NCBI RefSeq assembly: GCF_036226665.1
Contig: NZ_CP109007.1
Span: 1 to 64,000, forward strand
DNA: 64,000 nt
DNA from: Streptomyces sp. NBC_00691
GTDB taxonomy: Bacteria; Actinomycetota; Actinomycetes; Streptomycetales; Streptomycetaceae
Direction: 5' to 3'
Position 1 is the first letter of the stretch. Every line of letters begins with the position of its first letter. Below, piece by piece: positions 58,601-64,000 of this stretch. The notes under the pieces were generated by a model. The model saw nothing but the letters and a program-made list of their open reading frames with translations. It made no database searches and had not been told where the DNA came from. The translations under genes and the position numbers were made by a program.

Positions 58601-60533
58601 TCGAGGTGCGGACGGTGGCGTCGCCGATGTCGAGGCCGGCGATGATCTCGCTGAGGGTCCGCAGGCCGGCGGTGTGCGCGTCGATCATGTCGGCGACCGG
58701 GCCCGTGCCCGCCACGGTGGTGACGGCGCCGGCCTCGGTCGCGAGCCGCTCCGCCTCGGTGTGGTGGGCGGTGAAGGCGTCCTCGCGTTGGAGGAAGGCG
58801 ACTGCCCGCTGGGCCGCTGCGGCGATGTCGGCCTCGACGTCCCCGGCGAGGACGTCGATGCGTGCCGTGTCGGCGTACCGCATGTCCTTCATGGTCACCA
58901 GGTGGCCCTGTGCCCGGCGGAGTTCGGTGATCCGGGAGATCCACTCCTCCGCCGTGGCGGGTGCCTCGCCCCGGATGCGCCGTACCAGTCGGCCGACCTG
59001 CTGGGCGGACTCGTCGAGAGCCTCCGCGGCCTGCCGGGTGAGCGTGGTCACGGTCCGGAACTCGTCGAGGACTTGCGCGGTGGTGGCCCGCAGCTGGTTC
59101 AGCGGGGTGCGCAGGTCGCCGGTCTCCGGGTCTCCCAGCCAGTGGTGGACGTCGCTCGCACGTATGCAGGCGGTGACGAGTGCCTCGTAGACCTCGCCGG
59201 CGGGGGCCGGCTCGGTGGCCTGGCGGGCGATCGACAGGCAGTCGGCAATGCCCCGGACGAGATCCGCGTTGCCGATGCGGGCCAGCGGACCGTCCACCGC
59301 AGGGGTCACGTGCGTGTCGCAGACGTACGGGGTCCGCCACATCTGCACGGGGTGGGCCCGGCCGGGCTCGCCGGGCTCGTCGCGCAGCACGACCATCGTG
59401 CCGTCGTCGAGCAGCGCGTATCCGCGGCAGGAGACGGGACGGGTGATCTCCTTGCGGATCAGGTTGTACGGAAGGAGGAGACCGCGACGCTCCGGCCGGG
59501 TGTGGAAGGCGAAGAGGACGTCCTCGCCGTTGGGCGAACGGACCAGTCGGTCGAAGACCAGTCCCGAGGTGTCGGTGTCGAAGGTCCTCACCGCACCGGA
59601 GGCCAGGCAGTAGCCACCGGGGAACACGACCCCCTCGTCCCCGGGCAGTCGCAGACACGCCTGAGCGAGTCCGTCGAGCCGGACGACGCTCCCGGTCAGA
59701 GCGTTGAAGACGAGGTGGCGGACGGCGTCCTCCTTGTACGGGCGGACCCGCAGCAGGATCAGCGGGCCCACGGTGGCGTACGCGACCTCGGCGTCGGCCA
59801 GCGCCTGCAGCGGCTCGTCGACCGGCTCGGTGTAGACCCCCTCGGCCCTCTCGGTGTCGTTCTCCGTCTTGACCGTCAGCGCCCCGCCGACCGTGGAGAC
59901 GAAGATGCGGTCGTCGAGCGAGATGTGCGGGTGCCGCCCTTGGACATGGTCGTCGCGGGTCGTCTCCATCCAGTCCACGTCGTGCGAGGGAGGGACGACG
60001 TGGTCGCGTTCTCCCTGGGCGTCGAGGAACCGCGTCTCGCCGGACGGCCCGATCGACCAGCGCAGGACGCGGATGTCGCCGGCCTTCTGCCCGGTCCGGA
60101 AGACGGCGAGGAGCCGGCCCTCCACGCGCCTGAGCCGGAGCAGGCGCGCGCCTCGGAAGTACCGGTGCAGTGCCGAGAACTCCCGTACGAAGCCGGGGTC
60201 GTCGAGGAGTCCGGGCACCGACTCCTCGGGCAGCGGATTCAGGTCGCGGTCGTGCAGCGTGAAGACGTCGGCGACCGACGGCTCGGCGCTCACCGCGGAG
60301 GCCGGGTGGCAGCCGAACAACAGGACGTCGTCCCCGACGGCGGCGACGTCCAGCAGTACCCCAGCGCCCCGGGTGCGGATGCTGTCGGTGCCGGTGTGAG
60401 ACAGACCGCCGGCACCGAAGGCGGCGGTACGAGCGGTGTTGAGTGCCTCGGCACGCCTGGCCAGCTCGGCCGCCTGCGCCGAAAGACGGTCGCGCAGCAC
60501 CGCGTACGTGTCCTGGTCGATTCCGGTGCTCAT
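55677..60533 (-). CDS. Giant AAA ATPase, DNA repair ATPase type
   Basis: A 1618-residue protein. Residues 1-430 form an uncharacterised beta-rich N-domain; 430-1150 are long helical/coiled-coil segments (many Arg/Glu/Ala heptads); 1150-1618 hold an AAA domain with Walker A SPPGYGKTTL (about 1243) and Walker B VLLYVDDIQH (about 1305), plus an Arg-finger-like AGNPYTESGQAFRVPDM downstream. The family is named DNA repair ATPase but its biochemistry is little known; it occurs with flotillin genes. ATG at 60533 has AAGGAGCGG upstream. The flotillin gene ends 97 bases before it. Confidence 0.88.
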   Translation of the reverse strand: MSTGIDQDTYAVLRDRLSAQAAELARRAEALNTARTAAFGAGGLSHTGTDSIRTRGAGVLLDVAAVGDDVLLFGCHPASAVSAEPSVADVFTLHDRDLNPLPEESVPGLLDDPGFVREFSALHRYFRGARLLRLRRVEGRLLAVFRTGQKAGDIRVLRWSIGPSGETRFLDAQGERDHVVPPSHDVDWMETTRDDHVQGRHPHISLDDRIFVSTVGGALTVKTENDTERAEGVYTEPVDEPLQALADAEVAYATVGPLILLRVRPYKEDAVRHLVFNALTGSVVRLDGLAQACLRLPGDEGVVFPGGYCLASGAVRTFDTDTSGLVFDRLVRSPNGEDVLFAFHTRPERRGLLLPYNLIRKEITRPVSCRGYALLDDGTMVVLRDEPGEPGRAHPVQMWRTPYVCDTHVTPAVDGPLARIGNADLVRGIADCLSIARQATEPAPAGEVYEALVTACIRASDVHHWLGDPETGDLRTPLNQLRATTAQVLDEFRTVTTLTRQAAEALDESAQQVGRLVRRIRGEAPATAEEWISRITELRRAQGHLVTMKDMRYADTARIDVLAGDVEADIAAAAQRAVAFLQREDAFTAHHTEAERLATEAGAVTTVAGTGPVADMIDAHTAGLRTLSEIIAGLDIGDATVRTSILERIADVLGVLNRVRALLAARRAELLDQEGRAEFTAEFALLGQAITGALATADTPDRCDDHLGRLLLQLENLESRFAEHDGFLGELADKRAEMYDAFTARRQSLQDARARRAERLAASAGRVLEAIARRAATLTDLDEVNTYFASDPMVAKIRHTGAELRELGDGTRAEELEGRLGAARQEAGRALRDRTDLLSDGGATIRLGRHRFAVNRQTPEVTLVPHHDTLALALTGTDYRVLVTGPAFAETRRFWDRALPSESPEVYRSEHLAARLLAEHGPGSLAGEDLAALARRAAETAYDEGYERGVHDHDTELILKAVLRLHERIGLLRYPATARATAQLFWAHATTADAREQWTRRAQALTRARDLFGAESALDGLRNEWAEEIGDPTAAAYLIEELATAPAGFAVSDAARTLLEKFRRAVDTAAYDDALASLTEPRARRQLVEAWLTAYASASGERFDEGMLAEAVAVELCPDLDRYEIAAPTTETVTGLLGSHPRVEGRALELRLDEFLARTAAFAAEDVPAFRAYQRQRTELVEAERGRLRVDEYRPQVMSSFVRNRLVDEVYLPLIGDNLAKQLGAAGDAKRSDSQGLLLLLSPPGYGKTTLIEYVAECLGLLLVKVDGPALGQRTVSLDPAEAPDAAVRRELEKIAFALAAGSNVLLYVDDIQHTSPEFLQKFIPLCDATRTLNGHDLRGKRFAVCMAGNPYTESGQAFRVPDMLANRADVWNLGDVLTGKEEAFALSFVENALTSHPVLAPLAGRERSDLELLTRLAAGDPTARRDRLTHPYAPAELDQILSVLRHLLTARETVLAVNEAYIASAATADAARTEPPFQLQGSYRTMNKITARISPAMNDAELAAVVDDHYTAEAQTLTTEAEANLLKLAGLRGTLTPAQAARWAEVTGAYTRTQAMGGSGDAPLARAVAALGLLADRITAVETAITRATDPRHLLARPVGRHAIHRADASAPEHRQN

Positions 60534-60581
60534 GTCGATCCGCTCCTTGTCCCGTGATGGATGCGGGTCCGGTGCCGACAA

Positions 60582-60630
60582 CCCCCGTATGCCGGTACCG
60601 GACCCGCTGTGACCGCTCCCCCCGGGGCGG
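60582..60630. other. Short spacer
   Basis: About 50 bases between flotillin and the ATPase start; holds the ribosome site region of the ATPase and no terminator. Confidence 0.4.
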
Positions 60631-62655
60631 TCAGTTCGTGGCCGCGCCGTTCAGTGCGGCGGGGTCGGCCGAAGGCGCGGCGGCCGGTCCGGGTCGGTGC
60701 GCGTCGAGCAGACCGGACTTCATGACCTTCGCGAGCAGCGCCGAGACGCTCAGGTTCTGCACGTCACCCGTGGACAGCGAGCCGAGCACCTTGGTCAGGT
60801 CCTCGGTGAAGGAACCCTCACCGTTCAGCCACGGGCCCGCCAGCGTCTGCGCGGTCCGGGAGTGCTCCATGAAGCCGTCGACGGACTTGCCGAGCGCGAT
60901 GGACTGCACGAGCCGGTCGAGGAAGACCGACTCCCCGCCGACGATGTTGATGTCCGCGTTCTCCAGACCGGTGGCGAGCACGGTGGCCTGCGCCTCGGCG
61001 ACCTGCCGCTGCACGTCGAGGCCGGCGAGCCGGATCTCCTTCTCCGCCTCCAGACGCAGCCGGTACTCCTCGTGGGTACGGGACGCCTCGTCGAACGCGG
61101 CCACGGCGATCGCCTTCTGGTTGAGTCCCTCGGCCTCGGCCTTGAGCTTCTCGCCGATCGCCGTGGCCTCGGCGAGCGCCCTGGCCCGCAGCCCCTCCGC
61201 CTCGGCCCGCAGCCGCGCCTCGGTGGCCTCGGCCTCGGCGCGCCCGGTCTTCTGAATCGCGTCGGCCTCCTTCTCCCGTACCTGTGCGGCGGCGAGCCCC
61301 TCGGCGGCGGCCTCGGCCTGCACGCCCTCGGCGAGGCGGATCTTGGCGCGGGCGTCCATGTCGGCGGCCTTGTTGCGGGCCTCCGCCAGGGTCAGCTCCT
61401 CGGCGGCCCGGTGCACGGCGGCCTGCTCGGCCGCCTCCGCCGCCTTGATGTCCTTGACCAGCCGCTCCTGCGCCTCCGCCTCCGCCGCGATGACGACCGC
61501 CTGCCGGGTGCGCTCGGCCTCCTCGACCGTGCGGAGCCGCTTGATGGACTCCTCCTGCTCGGCGACCGTACGGTCCACCGCGACCCGCTCGCGGATCACC
61601 TCGGCGATGTCGCGGCGCTCGGCCTCGACCTCCTTCTCGGCGGAGATCCGAGTCAGTTGGGTCTCCCTGTCGCGGGCGATGACCTCCAGCAGGCGGTCCT
61701 TCTCGATCCGCTCGTTCTCGACGGCGATGACCCGCTCGCGGTTCTTCTGCGCGACGGCCACCTCGCGAGCCTGGTTCTCCCGCTGGATGCCGAGCTGCTC
61801 CTCCGTCTTCAGGAAGGCGCTCTGAGCCCGCAGCCGCTCCTCCTCCACGACCTTGGCGGTCTCGGCCTCCTCCCGGGCCCGTACGGTGTCGACCTCTCGC
61901 TTCTGCTTGATCTCCGCGTCGGCCTGGCGCCGCTCCAGCTCCAGGATGGCCTCGCGGGCATCGACGTTCTGCCGGGTGATCTCCTTCTGCTCGTGCTGTC
62001 GGAACTCGTTCGTCCGGACGTTCTCCACTGCGGTCAGTTCGGTGATCTTGCGGATGCCCTGGGCATCCAGGATGTTGCCGGGATCGAGATGGGACAGCGG
62101 GGTCTGCTCCAGGTAGTCGATCGCCGCGTCCTCCAGGCTGTAGCCGTTGAGGTCGATGCCGATGATCTCGATGATCCTGAAGCGCAGTTCCTCGCGCTTG
62201 GTGTAGAGGTCGGTGAAGTCGAGCTGCTTGCCAACGGTCTTCAGCGCCTCGGAGAACTTGGCGTTGAACAGCTCCTGCAGCGTCTCCTTGTCGCTGGCGC
62301 GCGCCGTGCCGATGGCCTGCGCGACCTTGATGACGTCCTCCACGGTCTTGTTGACGCGGACGAAGAACGAGATCCGGATGTCGGCGCGGATGTTGTCCCG
62401 GCAGATCAACCCGTCCCGGCCGGTCCGGGAGATCTCGATGGTCTTCACCGAGATGTCCATGACCTCGGCCTTGTGCAGGACGGGCAGCACGACCTGACCG
62501 GTGAAGGTGACATCGACCTTCCGCATCTTCGAGACGATCAGCGCCTTGCCCTGCTCCACCTTGCGGAACAGCCGGCTGACCACGAAGAGCAGTGTGAGAA
62601 CGATGAGCAGGACAGCGGCGACGAGCACGCCGATGCCCACGGTGATGGCATCCAT
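60631..62655 (-). CDS. Flotillin-family SPFH protein (YqiK-like)
   Basis: A 674-residue protein. Residues 5-27 form one membrane segment, KVEQGKALIVSKMRKVDVTFTGQVVLPVLHKAEVMDIS starts the SPFH domain (about 35-205), and 220-560 is a long heptad coiled coil (e.g. EEAETAKVVEEERLRAQ). The tail (about 590-674) has LSVSALLAKVMKSGLLD. Builds lipid-ordered membrane patches. The YqiJ-like gene immediately upstream mirrors the yqiJ-yqiK pairing in enterobacteria. ATG at 62655 with GGGG upstream. Confidence 0.92.
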   Translation of the reverse strand: MDAITVGIGVLVAAVLLIVLTLLFVVSRLFRKVEQGKALIVSKMRKVDVTFTGQVVLPVLHKAEVMDISVKTIEISRTGRDGLICRDNIRADIRISFFVRVNKTVEDVIKVAQAIGTARASDKETLQELFNAKFSEALKTVGKQLDFTDLYTKREELRFRIIEIIGIDLNGYSLEDAAIDYLEQTPLSHLDPGNILDAQGIRKITELTAVENVRTNEFRQHEQKEITRQNVDAREAILELERRQADAEIKQKREVDTVRAREEAETAKVVEEERLRAQSAFLKTEEQLGIQRENQAREVAVAQKNRERVIAVENERIEKDRLLEVIARDRETQLTRISAEKEVEAERRDIAEVIRERVAVDRTVAEQEESIKRLRTVEEAERTRQAVVIAAEAEAQERLVKDIKAAEAAEQAAVHRAAEELTLAEARNKAADMDARAKIRLAEGVQAEAAAEGLAAAQVREKEADAIQKTGRAEAEATEARLRAEAEGLRARALAEATAIGEKLKAEAEGLNQKAIAVAAFDEASRTHEEYRLRLEAEKEIRLAGLDVQRQVAEAQATVLATGLENADINIVGGESVFLDRLVQSIALGKSVDGFMEHSRTAQTLAGPWLNGEGSFTEDLTKVLGSLSTGDVQNLSVSALLAKVMKSGLLDAHRPGPAAAPSADPAALNGAATN

Positions 62656-62751
62656 GAGAAACCCCGTGTCGGTGGAAGAAAGGGGAGCCGCGCGTTCGGG
62701 CGGCGTTGTGGAAGGGCGAGCACCGGACGGCACGCGCTCCCGGAGCGACAG

Positions 62752-63225
62752 CTACCCGCGTCGCCGTGTGCGCGCAGCGGCACGGTGCTGCCCGAAAGCG
62801 GCGGCTCGGTCCCGTTCGGGCGGCCCCGCCAGACCGGCGTCGTCCTGCCGGGACGGCCCGGGTTCGTCGGGGAACAACTTCGCGAGCGGCCCCACGAGGC
62901 GGCGTGTCGACCACCATGAGGTGACGGGAGCGAGCACCAGCAGGGCGAGCGAGAACAGAGCGGGAAGGGGGCGGGGCGCATCGGAAAGGCCGAGGAGTAC
63001 GGACCCGCTGACGCTCAGGACCCAGCCGGCCACGACGAGCACGGAGGCCGCCACCGAGACGGGCACCCGGCCGAGACGCAGCCCGAGGGCGTCCACGTCG
63101 CCGTCGAAGCCCTTCCGTTCCACCGCCCCGAACAGGACGAGCAGCCAGAACACCGCCACGGCGACCAGAGCCGCACTGAACGACAACGAGGGGAAGCCGA
63201 AGGCGGCTTTCAGGAACTCCCCCAT
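62752..63225 (-). CDS. YqiJ-like membrane protein
   Basis: A 157-residue protein with an N-terminal amphipathic segment and about three membrane segments (FSAALVAVAVFWLLVLFGAV, VSVAASVLVVAGWVLSVSGSVLLG, LPALFSLALLVLAPVTSWW), then a charged Pro/Arg/Gly tail of about 35 residues. GGGGGGAGAGAGCC precedes the ATG at 63225, very strong. First gene of the leftward flotillin operon; 96 bases before flotillin. Assignment rests on position and topology; the OB-fold end of true YqiJ is not clear here. Confidence 0.7.
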   Translation of the reverse strand: MGEFLKAAFGFPSLSFSAALVAVAVFWLLVLFGAVERKGFDGDVDALGLRLGRVPVSVAASVLVVAGWVLSVSGSVLLGLSDAPRPLPALFSLALLVLAPVTSWWSTRRLVGPLAKLFPDEPGPSRQDDAGLAGPPERDRAAAFGQHRAAARTRRRG

Positions 63226-63453
63226 GGCTCTCTCCCCCCTGACATCACGGTTTCCGTCTCCCGGCATCAGGCCCGCGCCCATGCCTTCCCGTGGAGGCAT
63301 CCTGCAGCAGGATCGCCGCCTTGGCATTGCCGTAACCAGGCAGTCTTTGACGTCTTCTTGATGCCGGTTGCGAACCCCGGCGGACGGCATGTCAGTCTTG
63401 GTCCCCGCGCGTCGGGAACTCGTCGCAGACGCGTCAGGAAACGGGGAGGGACC
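63226..63453. promoter_or_regulatory. Divergent promoter region of the flotillin operon
   Basis: About 230 bases between the leftward flotillin operon and the rightward PucR-type regulator gene. Both promoters must be here; AT-rich patches lie near 63318-63360. A divergent regulator often controls the neighbouring operon. Confidence 0.5.
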
Positions 63454-64000
63454 GTGACGGAGAGGGAACCGGTCGAGGGGTACCTGGAGGGGTACGCCGA
63501 GATCCTGACGGGCGTGTGCGAGACCCGCCGCAGGCTCACCCTGGAGGAGCGCTCGGCCCTCCGCGCCCTCGGAGAACGGGCCGCCGAAGCAGGCATCGGG
63601 CTGCGGGACCTCATCCGGGCTCACCTCTCCGCCGCGCAGCGGGTACGCCCCGGGCTGCCGAGGGCAGCCGCCGACCACCTCCTGTCCGCCGTGGAACAGG
63701 CCGTCGACGCCTTCGCCGAGGGGCACGAGCGGGCACAGCACCTGGCGATGCGCCAGGAGGAGGCCGCCCGGCGGGAATTCATCGACGACCTGCTGTACGG
63801 CCGCAGCGACCTCGGCAGGCTGGCCGAGCGCGCCGAACGCTTCGGACTGCTCCTGTCCCACGCCCACGCCGTGGCCGTCGCCCAGGGACCGGAACCCTAC
63901 AGCGACGGCTACGCGGTCACCCGTGCCGTCGAGTCCTCGCTCGTCGCCCGCTTCGGCAACCGCCGCATCCTGCTCACCACCAAGGAGGGCCGGCTGATCT
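63454..64000 (+). CDS. PucR/CdaR-type regulator, cut by window end
   Basis: The first 182 residues of a larger protein, GTG at 63454 with GGGGAGGGACC upstream. Residues 5-95 are a helical N-domain (YLEGYAEILTGVCETRRRLTLEERSALRALGERAAEAG...). Then REFIDDLLYGRSDLGRLAERAERFGLLLSHAHAVAVAQGP resembles the GGDEF-like middle domain of CdaR/PucR regulators; the C-terminal HTH would lie beyond 64000. Divergent from the flotillin operon, so a candidate for its control. Confidence 0.8.
   Translation, partial: MTEREPVEGYLEGYAEILTGVCETRRRLTLEERSALRALGERAAEAGIGLRDLIRAHLSAAQRVRPGLPRAAADHLLSAVEQAVDAFAEGHERAQHLAMRQEEAARREFIDDLLYGRSDLGRLAERAERFGLLLSHAHAVAVAQGPEPYSDGYAVTRAVESSLVARFGNRRILLTTKEGRLI

Noticed and set aside
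1..64000. tRNA, rRNA or replication-origin genes
   Set aside because: No cloverleaf-like or ribosomal sequence and no Rep or DnaA-type protein was recognised on either strand by reading.

Overview
The window reads as one end of a linear replicon of a Streptomyces-type actinomycete. GC is very high, codon third positions are strongly GC-biased, GTG starts and ATGA/GTGA/TGATG gene overlaps are common, and most proteins are of Streptomyces families. The first ~130 bases are a run of hairpin palindromes with TGC loops, the hallmark of Streptomyces telomeres; only the outermost palindrome seems to be missing. No telomere-protein genes (tap/tpg), replication gene, rRNA, tRNA or CRISPR array were seen, so linear plasmid versus chromosome end is not settled; the left 20 kb is plasmid-like.

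Layout. 0-17 kb: subtelomeric DNA and plasmid-type genes (DUF3846, DUF6292, a stand-alone RapZ C-terminal domain, a four-gene operon with tandem paralogues, STAS regulators, a LexA-boxed Y-family polymerase cassette, DUF6233 and Ku). An IS110 transposase and, unexpectedly, a gene for a leaderless azurin lie at 5.6-7.3 kb. 17-29 kb: a decayed mosaic with an ankyrin protein, IS481 and IS5 copies sitting exactly on stop codons of neighbouring genes, an IS3 remnant, two cold-shock proteins, a MerR-type regulator, an RsbW-like kinase, a shortened P450 with a broken second copy, and remnants of genes that are intact elsewhere in the window.

29.9-40.4 kb is the specialised-metabolism region. It holds a glycosyltransferase/methyltransferase pair, another methyltransferase, a class I terpene synthase apparently joined (across a one-base frameshift) to an alpha/alpha-toroid cyclase-like domain and a berberine-bridge-type flavin oxidase, a beta-propeller protein, and a small very acidic peptide gene overlapping an ATP-grasp ligase gene, which looks like a RiPP (graspetide-like) pair. 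40.4-45 kb: a frameshifted tyrosine recombinase, hypothetical proteins and an XRE regulator.

45-64 kb is less disturbed: membrane proteins, a CBS protein with a CPA-type antiporter, NhaA, a DM13 lipoprotein-like protein, an AgcS symporter, and a leftward operon of YqiJ-like protein, flotillin, giant AAA DNA repair ATPase, zinc ribbon, NfeD and a stomatin-like protein, divergent from a PucR/CdaR-type regulator cut by the window end. Several reading frames carry single-base disruptions (terpene fusion, integrase, two membrane proteins, one STAS protein). Whether these are real decay or sequence errors decides how some of the most interesting genes should be read.
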